Source of the DNA: Gordonia hankookensis
GTDB lineage: Bacteria; Actinomycetota; Actinomycetes; Mycobacteriales; Mycobacteriaceae
DNA: 64,000 nt
Reading direction: 5' to 3'
NCBI RefSeq assembly: GCF_014673215.1
Contig: NZ_JACWMS010000003.1
Coordinates: forward strand, 248,001-312,000
Numbering within the stretch: position 1 is the first letter of the stretch; each line of letters opens with the position of its first letter. A program made the position numbers and the translations under genes. Positions 38,644-47,445 of the stretch are shown here, in pieces. A model generated the notes under the pieces. That model did not search any database and had not been told where the DNA came from. It saw only the letters and a list, made by a program, of their open reading frames with translations.

Positions 38644-39585
38644 ATGGCACGCGACACGACCGGGCGCGATCCCAGTCTGTATCTGGAGCTCGACCGTCGA
38701 CAGTGGCGTGAACTGCGTGAATCGATGCCGCTGGTCCTCAACGACAACGAGCTCCAGCAACTCGTGGGACTCGGCGAGCAGGTCGACCTCGACGAGGTCG
38801 CGGACGTCTATCTCCCGCTGTCCCGTCTGATCCATCTGCAGATCGCGGCACGACAGCGACTCTTCGCGGCGACGTCGACGTTCCTCGGCGAACGCCAGAC
38901 CAACCGCCAGGTGCCGTTCGTCATCGGGATCGCCGGCAGCGTCGCCGTCGGGAAGTCGACCACGGCGCGCGTCCTCGCCGCTCTGCTCGCCCGCTGGGAG
39001 TCACATCCCAAGGTCGACCTGGTGACCACGGACGGCTTCCTCCTGCCGACCGCGGAACTCGAGCGCCGGGGAATCATGCACCGCAAGGGATTCCCCGAGT
39101 CCTACGACCGTCGCTCCCTGCTCCGGTTCGTCACAGAGGTCAAGTCGGGTGCCCGCGAGGTCACCGCGCCGGTCTATTCACACATCGCCTACGACATCGT
39201 CCCTGACGTGAAACACTATGTCCGCCAACCGGACATCCTGATCCTCGAGGGTCTGAACGTGCTGCAGACCGGACCCACCCTGATGGTCTCGGACCTGTTC
39301 GACTTCTCGATCTACGTCGACGCGAAGACGGCCGACATCGAGCAGTGGTACGTCTCGCGGTTCCTGCAGATGCGTACGACGTCGTTCGCCGACCCCGAAT
39401 CGCATTTCCACTACTACTCGTCGTTGACCGACGAGCAGGCCACCGTGGCCGCCCGCGACCTCTGGACGTCGATCAACCGACCCAATCTGATCGAGAACAT
39501 CCTGCCCACCCGGCCGCGGGCGACCCTCGTGTTACGCAAGGACGCCGACCATTCGATCAATCGGGTCCGGTTGCGCAAGTTGTAG
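38644..39585 (+). CDS. coaA: type I pantothenate kinase
   Basis: 313 residues; first committed step of coenzyme A synthesis. Walker A is [18 protein letters not shown] (Lys about 104); other motifs are [48 protein letters not shown] and LILRK-type C-terminus ([15 protein letters not shown]). Type I enzymes are feedback-inhibited by CoA. ATG 38644. The gene ends 3 bases before the convergent AhpD-like gene. Confidence 0.97.
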   Translation: MARDTTGRDPSLYLELDRRQWRELRESMPLVLNDNELQQLVGLGEQVDLDEVADVYLPLSRLIHLQIAARQRLFAATSTFLGERQTNRQVPFVIGIAGSVAVGKSTTARVLAALLARWESHPKVDLVTTDGFLLPTAELERRGIMHRKGFPESYDRRSLLRFVTEVKSGAREVTAPVYSHIAYDIVPDVKHYVRQPDILILEGLNVLQTGPTLMVSDLFDFSIYVDAKTADIEQWYVSRFLQMRTTSFADPESHFHYYSSLTDEQATVAARDLWTSINRPNLIENILPTRPRATLVLRKDADHSINRVRLRKL

Positions 39586-39587
39586 TC

Positions 39588-40073
39588 TCAACGGGTACGG
39601 CGCTCATCGAGTCCGGCCGGATACCGACCCGTCACGGCGATCCTGTTCCATGCGTTGATCATCACGATCGAGGCCACCACCTGACCGAGTTCGAACTCGT
39701 CGAAAACGGCACGGGCCCTGCCGAAGACGTCATCGGGGACACCGCGCTCCCCCAGTCGCGTGACCGCCTCGGTGAGCTCCAACGCCGCCCGCTCCCGCTC
39801 CGAGAACAGATGCGGCGCCTCGGCCCACACCGACACCATCCCGAGGGTGATCGGCTCCATCCCCGCGGCGAGCGCATCGGAGAGATGCATGTGCAGACAG
39901 TATGCGCAGCCGTTCACCTGGGACGCGCGGATCTTGATCAGTTCGCCGAGGGTGGCCTCCAGTCCTTCCGACGAGGCACGTTGCAGCGCGACGAGCGCCT
40001 TGTAGACACCGGGATTGTTGCCCGGCAGCCACATCCGTCGGGTATCGGGAACGTTGTCCTGCAGGGTCGTCAT
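39588..40073 (-). CDS. carboxymuconolactone decarboxylase/AhpD-family protein
   Basis: 161 residues. The AhpD signature KIRASQVNGCAYCLHMH has the two cysteines of C-x-x-C and the nearby His of peroxidase-type members; the downstream ELTEAVTRLGERGVPDDVF fits the family. Proteins of this kind reduce organic peroxides or serve as thiol oxidoreductases. The start at 40073 overlaps the preceding NAD(P)-binding gene by 4 bases, so the two form an operon, divergent from a MocR regulator. Confidence 0.9.
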   Translation of the reverse strand: MTTLQDNVPDTRRMWLPGNNPGVYKALVALQRASSEGLEATLGELIKIRASQVNGCAYCLHMHLSDALAAGMEPITLGMVSVWAEAPHLFSERERAALELTEAVTRLGERGVPDDVFGRARAVFDEFELGQVVASIVMINAWNRIAVTGRYPAGLDERRTR

Positions 40074-40825
40074 GCCGCGTACTCCTTGTCCAGCCATTCT
40101 TCGAGGGTCGTCGGTGCGATCACCGTCGGGGCATCGGGTAGCAGACCACCGTCGCGGATCGCCTGTCCACCGACCTTCACGCCGATCACCCACCTCGGTG
40201 CCCCCGCCCGCCGGGCGATGGCCTTCCCGATGTCGGTGAGATCGAGCACCTCGGGTCCTGCCACCTCGACGTCGGAGCCGTTCGGCGCCATCACCACATC
40301 GGCCACCGCCGCCGCGGCGTCCGCCGACGACAGCGGACGGCATCGCATATGCGGCACGGCCGCGAGCGGACCGAGACGCAACGTACCCATCATCTGCCGC
40401 GCGAGCTCGTACCACTGGGCCGATCGGACCACCGTGAGCCGGTCCGCCCCCAGAGCGCCGCGGTAGGCCTCCTCTTGGGCCGCCTTGCCCTGGTAATAGC
40501 CGAATTTCGCGTTGACCGCAGGGTCGGCGGCGTTGATGATCGACAGACAGATGACGCGGTCGACACCGGCCTCGATCGCGGCGGCGGCCACATTGGCGGC
40601 CACGGTGGCGTAGAAGTCGATGGCCGCCGCCGCCTTGGTCGTCACGATGTTCGTGCAGTCCACCACCGCATCGGCTCCGGCGAAACTCTCCACGAGACCA
40701 GTGCCCGTGTAGGCATCGACGCCACTGGACCGTTGCGCCGCAAGCACATCGACGCCTCGGTCTCGAAGCCGGTCGCTCAACGACCTGCCGATCTCGCCGC
40801 TCGCGCCCAGTATGACCACTTTCAT
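40070..40825 (-). CDS. NAD(P)-binding oxidoreductase, NmrA/atypical SDR type
   Basis: 251 residues. The dinucleotide motif is MKVVILGASGEIGRSLSDRL at the N-terminus, then AVVDCTNIV, VICLSIINAADP and GYYQGKAAQEEAYRG, where the Tyr-x-x-x-Lys of SDRs is seen as Y-Y-Q-G-K. A C-terminal region has VAGPEVLDLTDIGKAIARR. Atypical SDRs of this type act as quinone or redox sensors or as nucleotide-sugar modifiers. Start MKVV at 40825. Co-transcribed with the AhpD-like gene. Confidence 0.85.
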   Translation of the reverse strand: MKVVILGASGEIGRSLSDRLRDRGVDVLAAQRSSGVDAYTGTGLVESFAGADAVVDCTNIVTTKAAAAIDFYATVAANVAAAAIEAGVDRVICLSIINAADPAVNAKFGYYQGKAAQEEAYRGALGADRLTVVRSAQWYELARQMMGTLRLGPLAAVPHMRCRPLSSADAAAAVADVVMAPNGSDVEVAGPEVLDLTDIGKAIARRAGAPRWVIGVKVGGQAIRDGGLLPDAPTVIAPTTLEEWLDKEYAA

Positions 40826-40913
40826 GTCCTCGTCCTCTCGATCCCGTCGCACTCTCCGATGTTGTCGAAATACAGACTAGGAGCAGATTGCATCACAAAA
40901 GTGGTTCAATTCG

Positions 40914-42416
40914 ATGGTGAATATGCAGGCCAATTCAGATCCCTGGGAGCAGGTCGCCCAACGACTCGGCACGGATCTCTTTCTCGACCTGCAACCGGAT
41001 CCGTCGGCCAGCGCGCGTGGGCGAGGTGCCCGGCTACGCCGCTCGCTGGCCGCCGCCCTGCGCGCCGCCATCGACGACGGACGCCTCCCCGCAGGCACCC
41101 GACTCCCGCCGTACCGGTCGCTGGCCGCCGACGTCGGACTCGCACGCGGGACGGTTTCTGCGGTGTACCAGGAGTTGATCGCCGAAGGATGGCTCGTGGC
41201 CCGGCAGGGTTCGGGAACCCGGGTCGCCGCCACCGCACGGCAGCCGGCATCCCGGCCGGCCGACTCGGCGCGGCCGCCGGCCCCGACACCGGTACACGAT
41301 TTCGCGCTCGGCCAACCGAATCCGTCCCTGTTCCCGCGCACCGACTGGGTGGCGTCCACCCGCCGGGCCATCATGGCCGCCCCGGACGAGGCCTTCGGCC
41401 CGGGCCACCCGCAGGGCAGCGCTCCCTTGCGCCGATCCCTGGCGGCCTACTTGTCCCGCGCCCGCGGGGTCGAGGCCGACCCGGAACAGATCGTCCTCAC
41501 CACATCGGTGATGCATGCCCTGGAATTGCTGTCCCGCAATGTCTTCGACGGGCCTCTCGCCGTCGAGAGTCACGGCCTCCCGTTTCACCGGGCCGTGATC
41601 GAACGTGCCGGGACGGCGACCACCCCGGTCGCGATCGACGCCGGGGGTGCGATCATCGGCGAACTCGCTGCCGACGCGTGCGGGGTACTCCTGACGCCGA
41701 GTCATCAGTTCCCGACCGGGGTCCCGCTGTCGCCCACCAGACGAGCCGAGGTCATCGACTGGGCACGCGCCGGGCGCAGGCTGGTCGTCGAGGACGACTA
41801 CGACGGCGAACTCCGATATGACCGCGAACCGATCGGCGCCCTCCAGTCGCTCGGCCCCGATGTGGTGATCCACACCGGCTCGGTCAGCAAGAGCCTGTCC
41901 CCCGCCGTGCGCATCGCATGGCTCGTCCTGCCGCCACATCTGGTCGACACGGTGGTGCGGTCCAAGGGGATTCGCGAACCGGACGCCAGCATCGTCGACC
42001 AGCTGGTCCTCGCCGACCTGATCGATTCCGGCGCCTACGACCGGCACATCCGACGCAGCAGGCAGTACTACCGGCGACGCCGCGATCGCCTGACCGCACG
42101 CCTCGCCGAGGCCGGCCTCGGGCTACCCGGGATCGCCGCCGGACTGCACGCGGTGATCCCGATCCCCGCCGCGCTGGAACCGATCATCGCCCGCGCCGCC
42201 GAGCGACGCGGATTCGCCCTGGCGCCGCTGGGTTTGTTCCGTCACCCGGCCGCACCCGTCCCCGCCGTCGGGGGTGGTGACCCAGCAGGCTCGCGGACGG
42301 GAGGCATCGTCGTGGGCTTCGGCACTCCGGCGGCCTCCACGTTCGCGGTCGATGTCGATGCCCTGGTCGCCCTGATCACCGACCACCTCGTCACCGCGGA
42401 GCGAGCCCACCGATGA
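40914..42416 (+). CDS. MocR/PdxR-type regulator: GntR helix-turn-helix fused to aminotransferase
   Basis: 500 residues. The N-terminal winged helix (about 35-105) has RRSLAAALRAAIDDGRLPAG, LARGTVSAVYQEL and GWLVARQGSGTRVA; the C-terminal class I aminotransferase-like domain (about 130-490) keeps VVEDDYDGELRYDR and the PLP-lysine segment TGSVSKSLSPAVRIAW. MocR proteins bind PLP and act as activators or repressors of adjacent genes, here most likely the divergent SDR-AhpD pair 88 bases away. ATG 40914 or 40923 are both possible. No obvious direct-repeat operator is seen in the gap. Confidence 0.9.
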   Translation: MVNMQANSDPWEQVAQRLGTDLFLDLQPDPSASARGRGARLRRSLAAALRAAIDDGRLPAGTRLPPYRSLAADVGLARGTVSAVYQELIAEGWLVARQGSGTRVAATARQPASRPADSARPPAPTPVHDFALGQPNPSLFPRTDWVASTRRAIMAAPDEAFGPGHPQGSAPLRRSLAAYLSRARGVEADPEQIVLTTSVMHALELLSRNVFDGPLAVESHGLPFHRAVIERAGTATTPVAIDAGGAIIGELAADACGVLLTPSHQFPTGVPLSPTRRAEVIDWARAGRRLVVEDDYDGELRYDREPIGALQSLGPDVVIHTGSVSKSLSPAVRIAWLVLPPHLVDTVVRSKGIREPDASIVDQLVLADLIDSGAYDRHIRRSRQYYRRRRDRLTARLAEAGLGLPGIAAGLHAVIPIPAALEPIIARAAERRGFALAPLGLFRHPAAPVPAVGGGDPAGSRTGGIVVGFGTPAASTFAVDVDALVALITDHLVTAERAHR

Positions 42417-42427
42417 GAAGCGACCGG

Positions 42428-43210
42428 TCACTTGCCGAAGCGGCGACTCCGTGCCGAGTAGTCACGCAACGCCCGCAGGTAGTCGACCCGGCGGAACTCC
42501 GGCCAATACGCGTCGGTGAACCAGATCTCCGAGTAGGCGCTCTGCCAGAGGAGGAACCCGGACAGGCGCTGTTCACCGGAGGTGCGGATGACCAGGTCCG
42601 GATCCGGCTGCCCCTTCGTGTAGAGGTTGCGGTCGATCGCGTCCACGGTGACGGCACCGATCATCTCCTCAGGACTGTCACCGGTGGCGAGACTCTCGCG
42701 CAACAGTGACTGCACGGCATCGACGATCTCCTGTCGGCCGCCGTATCCGACCGCGACGTTGACATTCATCCCGTCGCGCTCGTGTGTCCGGTCCGACGCC
42801 TTCTGCAGCCGAGCGGCCACCTCATCCGGCAGTTGCGCCAGCGAACCGACGATACGTACCCGCCAATCCCCCTCGGGGCCCGAGATCTCCTCGACGATGT
42901 CGGGCACGATCTCCATCAGGGCATCGAGTTCATCGGAGGCGCGCTGCAGATTCTCGGTGGACAGCAGGTAGATCGTGACCGTCGAGATCCCCAGCTCGGC
43001 ACACCACGACAGCATCTCGGCGATTCGCTGCGCACCTACGCGGTGACCGTGACTGACGTCCTCGAACCCGGCGTCGCGGGCCCATCGACGGTTGCCGTCA
43101 CAGATGATCGCGACGTGACGAGGTAGGCGCGAGGAATCCATGAGCTGAACGAGTCGGCGTTCGTAGACGCTCAGCATCGGTCGCCGCAGCCGATCGGGAA
43201 GAAGTTTCAT
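42428..43210 (-). CDS. uppS: short-chain Z-isoprenyl diphosphate synthase (Rv1086-like)
   Basis: 260 residues. cis-prenyltransferase motifs: HVAIICDGNRRWARDAGF (catalytic Asp), ISTVTIYLLSTENLQR, NVNVAVGYGGRQEIVDA, DLVIRTSGEQRLSGFLLWQS and SEIWFTDAYWPEF. In mycobacteria the homologue beside hemolysin III makes Z,E-farnesyl diphosphate, which feeds decaprenyl phosphate synthesis; placement next to hemolysin III supports that role over a full undecaprenyl synthase. ATG 43210; divergent from hemolysin III with 46 bases between. Confidence 0.92.
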   Translation of the reverse strand: MKLLPDRLRRPMLSVYERRLVQLMDSSRLPRHVAIICDGNRRWARDAGFEDVSHGHRVGAQRIAEMLSWCAELGISTVTIYLLSTENLQRASDELDALMEIVPDIVEEISGPEGDWRVRIVGSLAQLPDEVAARLQKASDRTHERDGMNVNVAVGYGGRQEIVDAVQSLLRESLATGDSPEEMIGAVTVDAIDRNLYTKGQPDPDLVIRTSGEQRLSGFLLWQSAYSEIWFTDAYWPEFRRVDYLRALRDYSARSRRFGK

Positions 43211-43256
43211 CGCTGCCTGATCCTATCGGCTCAAAAGTTACGGTACCGTAGGTTGC

Positions 43257-43928
43257 GTGAGCACCCTGACGGATGACCCGATCGCGGCCATCAAACCCCG
43301 ACTACGCGGTGTCATCCATCAATACTCCGCGTTGGTGGCCGCGTGCGCCGGACTGGCGGTGGTGATCGGAGCGGGCGTGCTGCGCGGCCCCGGCGCGGCG
43401 GTCGCCTGTGCAATCTATGCGGTGACGGTCTTCGGCGTCTTCGCGGTGAGCGCGAGTTACCACCGGATCCCCTGGAAGACGCCGCGCGCGCAGATCCGGA
43501 TGAAGCGTGCAGACCATTCGATGATCTTCCTGTTCATCGCGGGAACCTATACGCCGTTCTGCGCGCTCGCCCTCCCCGACGAGGTCCGATGGTGGGTACT
43601 CGGCATCGTGTGGATCGGCGCGATCGCCGGCGTGGCACTCAAGCTCGTCTGGCCGTCGGCACCACGCGGGCTCGGCGTCGCGCTCTACACCCTGCTCGGC
43701 TGGGTGATCATCGCCGTCGCCCCAGCCCTGGTCCGTCAGGTCGGCTGGATGGTCATCGTGCTGCTGGCTGTCGGTGGTGTGTTCTACACCGTCGGCGGCA
43801 TCCTGTACGCCGCCCGCTGGCCTGACCCGTGGCCCACCACGTTCGGGCATCACGAGGTCTTCCACGCGTGCACCGCGGTCGCTGCCCTCATGCACTACAT
43901 CGCCGTCTGGCTCGTGCTCACCGCCTGA
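43257..43928 (+). CDS. hemolysin III family (PAQR-type) membrane protein
   Basis: 223 residues with seven hydrophobic helices. The signature residues are in RGVIHQYSALVAACAGLAVV, VSASYHRIPWKTP (Ser and His), MKRADHSMIFLFIAGTYTPF and FGHHEVFHACTAVAALMHY, the putative metal-binding pattern S-x-x-x-H, D and H-x-x-x-H. Despite the name, the role is probably in membrane homeostasis. GTG start at 43257. Orthologue of Rv1085c by context; the gene marks the left edge of an accessory block. Confidence 0.93.
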   Translation: MSTLTDDPIAAIKPRLRGVIHQYSALVAACAGLAVVIGAGVLRGPGAAVACAIYAVTVFGVFAVSASYHRIPWKTPRAQIRMKRADHSMIFLFIAGTYTPFCALALPDEVRWWVLGIVWIGAIAGVALKLVWPSAPRGLGVALYTLLGWVIIAVAPALVRQVGWMVIVLLAVGGVFYTVGGILYAARWPDPWPTTFGHHEVFHACTAVAALMHYIAVWLVLTA

Positions 43929-44087
43929 TCTGCGTCTCGTCGACACCACCGCCGCCCGACACCACCGCGGCCGGACACCACTGGGACGAATCCACGTCGA
44001 ACGCCGTGACCGCGTCTTCATCCGGTCATCACCGGACATCAAGCCGGCGGACGACATCCGGTCAGTCGGCATTGGTCGGCTTACCCC
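43929..44087. other. 159-base gap before phoD
   Basis: Contains short GACACCAC-like repeats and an imperfect hairpin (ATCCGGTCATCACCGGAC, 44018-44035) but no gene. The hairpin could terminate the hemolysin III transcript. No PHO-box-like direct repeat was recognised. Confidence 0.4.
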
Positions 44088-45704
44088 ATGCCCAGCACCG
44101 ACCTGCCGGACGTCTCCATCACCCCCGACAAGACACTGCGTGTCGGCATGACACGTCGTAGATTCCTCACCTGGACCGGCGTCGCCTGCGGGTTGGCCGT
44201 CGTCCCCGGTCTCCTCGGTGACACGCCGGCGTCGTCCGGTACGCCCCGCCTCGGCGATCACCTGTTCACCCTCGGGGTCGCCTCCGGCGACCCGCTGCCG
44301 GACGGGGTGGTGCTGTGGACCAGGCTCGCCCGGAACCCACTGGCGCGCGGCGGCGGAATGGGTGCGGCCCCCATACCCGTCGATTGGGAGCTCGCCACCG
44401 ACGAGTCGATGCGCCGTGTCGTCCGGCGCGGCCGGGCTCCCGCCACCGCAGGCAACGGGCACAGCATCCACGTCGATGTCCGCGGGCTCGAGCCGGCGCG
44501 GGAGTACTTCTTTCGATTCCGCGCGGCAGGAGACATCTCCGAGATCGGCAGAACGCGTACCGCCCCGGCAGCCCACGCAGCCGCACTGACGTTCGCGTTC
44601 GCCTCCTGTCAGTCGTGGGCCGACGGTCACTACGTCGCCTCCGCCGACATGGCCTCCCACGCTCCCGACGTGGTCTTCCACCTCGGCGACTACATCTACG
44701 AGAAACCGATACCCGGCAACGGCGGGCGGCGCCGGACCAGCGCGATGCCCGAATCCGCCCACCGCGAGGCGATGGACCTCGACGATTACCGAGATCGCTA
44801 CGCGCTCTACAAACTCGACTCACACCTGCGCGAGATCCACCGGACCAGCCCGTTCATCACGGTCTTCGATGACCACGAGGTGGACAACAACTGGGCGGCA
44901 GCGATTCCCGAGGACGATCAGCCGATCCCGGCGTTCCTGCTCCGGCGGGCGCGGGGACTCAGGGCGTGGTGGGAGAACACGCCGGTGCGGGTCGCACAGC
45001 AGCCCCACGGCGCCGACATCCGCGCCTATCGCCGCTTCGGTTTCGGCGACCTCGTCGAGTTCAACGTCCTCGACACGAGGACCTTCCGCAGCGACCAGGC
45101 CAACGGCGACGACGACACCGCGCAGAACGGCCCCACCGCCGATCCCCGCCGCACGATCACCGGCGCCGCGCAGGAACGATGGCTGCTCGACGGTTTCTCG
45201 CGCAGCGGGCATCGATGGAACGTGCTGGCACATCAGACCACCATCGCCGACCTCGCCCACGCAGAGAACGGCGTCCGGGAGGTGAGCATGGACGGGTGGA
45301 GCGGCTACGAGGCCTCCAGGGCCCGGGTGCTCGACGGCGCCCGACGGCGTGGGGTGACAAATCTCGTCTCGATCGTCGGTGACATCCACCGGAACGCGGT
45401 GTCCGAGCTCCGATCGACCTATCGGGGCGAATCACCCACCGTCGGTGTCGAATTGGCCGGTACGTCGATCTCGTCGGGAGGCGACGGCGAAGACAGCGAC
45501 GCAACCGACCGGGCGATCAAGGCCGCTTCACCACACGTCCGGTTCGGGAACGCTCAGCGAGGTTACGTGCTCAACCGCCTGCAGGCGGATCGATGGGAGG
45601 CCGAGTACCGGGTGGCCGACTCGATCGCGGCACCGTCGGCGCGGCTACATCGTCGTGCCCTCATCACCATCCCGAATGCCCGGCCGATCGTCGACGTGAT
45701 CTGA
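44088..45704 (+). CDS. phoD: PhoD-type alkaline phosphatase, Tat-exported
   Basis: 538 residues. A Tat signal is seen as MTRRRFLTWTGVACGLAVVP. A Fn3-like N-terminal domain (about 55-165: FTLGVASGDPLPDGVVLWTR) precedes the metallophosphatase core with FASCQSW, VFHLGDYIYEKP, FDDHEVDNNW, HQTTIADL and VGDIHRNAVSEL. PhoD releases phosphate from phosphodiesters outside the cell, using Ca2+ and Fe. ATG 44088 or the internal ATG at 44148 just before TRRRF may be used. Pi-starvation control is likely for the family but not shown here. Confidence 0.92.
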   Translation: MPSTDLPDVSITPDKTLRVGMTRRRFLTWTGVACGLAVVPGLLGDTPASSGTPRLGDHLFTLGVASGDPLPDGVVLWTRLARNPLARGGGMGAAPIPVDWELATDESMRRVVRRGRAPATAGNGHSIHVDVRGLEPAREYFFRFRAAGDISEIGRTRTAPAAHAAALTFAFASCQSWADGHYVASADMASHAPDVVFHLGDYIYEKPIPGNGGRRRTSAMPESAHREAMDLDDYRDRYALYKLDSHLREIHRTSPFITVFDDHEVDNNWAAAIPEDDQPIPAFLLRRARGLRAWWENTPVRVAQQPHGADIRAYRRFGFGDLVEFNVLDTRTFRSDQANGDDDTAQNGPTADPRRTITGAAQERWLLDGFSRSGHRWNVLAHQTTIADLAHAENGVREVSMDGWSGYEASRARVLDGARRRGVTNLVSIVGDIHRNAVSELRSTYRGESPTVGVELAGTSISSGGDGEDSDATDRAIKAASPHVRFGNAQRGYVLNRLQADRWEAEYRVADSIAAPSARLHRRALITIPNARPIVDVI

Positions 45705-45737
45705 TCACCCGAATCGCGCACTGCTCACGGCAGCATC

Positions 45738-45756
45738 GTTCTGCGTGCGGCAGCGT
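45738..45756. promoter_or_regulatory. predicted ClgR-like operator upstream of the clpP pair
   Basis: GTTCTGC-GTGCG-GCAGCGT: the left half and GCAG core match exactly the palindrome in front of the ClgR-like gene (47415-47433). The right half-site is degenerate. It ends 40 bases before the first clpP start codon, a normal activator position. Confidence 0.6.
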
Positions 45757-45796
45757 GCCGATGCGAGACCCGACGGGAGCGGCGCAGGATCGGGGT

Positions 45797-46411
45797 ATGA
45801 GTGACGACCAACGCTTTCTCCCCCTTCGCAAACGAACCGCGGAAAACCTGCTGAGCCAACGCATCCTGATGCTCGACTCGACGCTCGACGACGAAATCGG
45901 CAGCCAGATGTGTGCACAGCTGGTCATGCTGGCGTCCGAGGACCCGGTGGCCGACATCGGACTGTGGATCAACTCGCCCGGCGGTTCCGTTCCGGCCATG
46001 CTCGCCATCATGGACACGATGCGTCTGATCCCCAACGATGTGAGCACCGTGGATCTCGGAATGGCTTACAGTGCAGGGCAATTCCTGCTGTGCAACGGAA
46101 CGCGCGGCAAGCGGTACGCGCTCCGCCACGCCAAGGTCCTGCTACATCAGGGGTCCGCGGGCATCGGCGGCTACGCGCCCGACATCGAACTCCAGGCAGA
46201 CGACCTCCGGCATGTCCGCGACACTGTTCTGACGATCATCGCCCAGCAGACCGGCCAGCCGGTCGAGAAGATCTTCGCGGATTCTCTGCGTGACCACGTC
46301 TTCACCGCCGAGGAATCGATCGACTACGGATTCATCGACCATGTCGTCGACGACCTGACGCAGATCCGTCCGCTGAAACCCGCTTCCACCGGATTCGGGG
46401 TGGCACGGTGA
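45797..46411 (+). CDS. clpP: ClpP-family protease subunit, first of an accessory pair
   Basis: 204 residues of the ClpP fold, with the family start LLSQRILMLDSTLDDEIGSQ. Ser92 (LGMAYSAGQFLL), His117 (VLLHQGSAG) and Asp166 (SLRDHVFTAEES) form a complete triad, so the subunit should be active. The nucleophile region A-Y-S-A differs from the usual A-A-S. The next gene, a second ClpP, overlaps it by 4 bases. There is no adjacent clpX, so this is not the usual tig-clpP1P2-clpX locus; it is probably a second, inducible ClpP pair that shares ClpC or ClpX. A longer upstream frame has no ClpP similarity. Confidence 0.9.
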   Translation: MSDDQRFLPLRKRTAENLLSQRILMLDSTLDDEIGSQMCAQLVMLASEDPVADIGLWINSPGGSVPAMLAIMDTMRLIPNDVSTVDLGMAYSAGQFLLCNGTRGKRYALRHAKVLLHQGSAGIGGYAPDIELQADDLRHVRDTVLTIIAQQTGQPVEKIFADSLRDHVFTAEESIDYGFIDHVVDDLTQIRPLKPASTGFGVAR

Positions 46412-46998
46412 GTGGCTACACGATCCCCAATGTGATCAGCCGGACCCCGAACGGCGAGCGGGTGATGGATGTCTACAGTCATCTTCTCGACGAGCGGATC
46501 ATCTATCTGGGCACCGAGATCGACGACGGCGTCGCGAACGCGTTGATCGCTCAGATCCTCCACCTCGATTCCGACAACCCCGACGCACCGATCGACCTGT
46601 ACATCAATTCGACGGGCGGCGCGGTGATGGCGACCTTCGCCCTGTACGACACCATGCAGTACTGCCATGCCCCGATCGCCACCACCTGTGTCGGGCAGGC
46701 GCTCTCGTCGACCGCGCTGCTCCTCGCGGCGGGAAGCCCAGGACGACGCTCGGTACTCCCGCACGCTCGGGTACTGCTGCATCAACCCTCGGGTCAGGGA
46801 CGTGGCACCATCCCCGACCTGATCCTGGCGGCCGAGGAGATCCTGCGGGTCCGCGAGGAGATCGAGAAGGCGATGAGCCGACACACCGGTCAGGAGGTGG
46901 AGACGCTGCGGCGAGACACCGACCGAGACCGGGTGCTGCGGGCCGAGGAGATCGTCTCCTACGGACTGGCCGATCGGATCATCGACACCCGCGGGTAG
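46408..46998 (+). CDS. clpP: ClpP-family protease subunit, second of an accessory pair
   Basis: 196 residues from GTG 46408, overlapping the upstream clpP stop. It begins SGYTIPNVISRTPNGERVMD and has Ser100 (GQALSSTALLLAAG), His125 (VLLHQPSGQ) and Asp174 (DRDRVLRAEEI), a full triad. It resembles mainstream ClpP more than the first subunit does. Two unlike ClpP rings would form a mixed tetradecamer, as ClpP1P2 of mycobacteria. A ClgR-like regulator gene is convergent 29 bases downstream. Confidence 0.91.
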   Translation: MSGYTIPNVISRTPNGERVMDVYSHLLDERIIYLGTEIDDGVANALIAQILHLDSDNPDAPIDLYINSTGGAVMATFALYDTMQYCHAPIATTCVGQALSSTALLLAAGSPGRRSVLPHARVLLHQPSGQGRGTIPDLILAAEEILRVREEIEKAMSRHTGQEVETLRRDTDRDRVLRAEEIVSYGLADRIIDTRG

Positions 46999-47027
46999 CC
47001 ACCCGACCACCCACGACGTCGGACTGC

Positions 47028-47375
47028 TCAGGCCGCCAGCGCGAGCGGCCCCCGGATCGCACCCATCGGTGCCACCGCGGGTGCCTGGGCGGTCACCGCG
47101 CGCAGCACGGGCACCGCGGTCCTCCGCGACAACTCGACGGTCACCTCGCGCGTGAGGTCGAGCAGTGTCAGTCCGAGAGCGCCGGCGACCGCGGCGAGCA
47201 GTTCCGACGAGGCATCCTTGCGACCTCGCTCGATCTCGGAGAGATACTGACTCGAGACCCCTGCGCGCCGCGCGGTCTCCACCAGTCGTTCGCCGCGGTC
47301 GTGACGATGCCGTCGGATGACGCGTCCGGTGACCTCGCGCCACAGGGGTTCGGCTCTCTGCAGTCCGGCGTCCAT
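47028..47375 (-). CDS. ClgR-like XRE-family regulator of the accessory clpP pair
   Basis: 115 residues. The XRE helix-turn-helix is LVETARRAGVSSQYLSEIER, followed by GRKDASSELLAAVAGALGLT, which is the ClgR/PspA-operon regulator signature. ClgR activates clpP genes in actinobacteria and is itself a Clp substrate; the protein ends in hydrophobic LALAA, a degron-like C-terminus for ClpXP, resembling the -AA tails of known Clp substrates. ATG 47375 is preferred over GTG 47396 because the shared palindrome then lies at the same distance as for clpP. It is convergent with the clpP pair. Confidence 0.85.
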   Translation of the reverse strand: MDAGLQRAEPLWREVTGRVIRRHRHDRGERLVETARRAGVSSQYLSEIERGRKDASSELLAAVAGALGLTLLDLTREVTVELSRRTAVPVLRAVTAQAPAVAPMGAIRGPLALAA

Positions 47376-47414
47376 GGACCGATGGTAGGTCGCCACCGAC
47401 CGTCGGCACCGAGG

Positions 47415-47433
47415 GTTCTGCTGTCGGCAGAAC
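47415..47433. promoter_or_regulatory. predicted autoregulatory operator of the ClgR-like gene
   Basis: Perfect palindrome GTTCTGC-N5-GCAGAAC, 40 bases upstream of the ATG at 47375. Its GTTCTGC-N5-GCAG core recurs before the clpP pair. It resembles the GTTCGC-N5-GCG-type ClgR box described for Streptomyces (from memory). Confidence 0.6.
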
Positions 47434-47445
47434 GGCCCACGGAGA

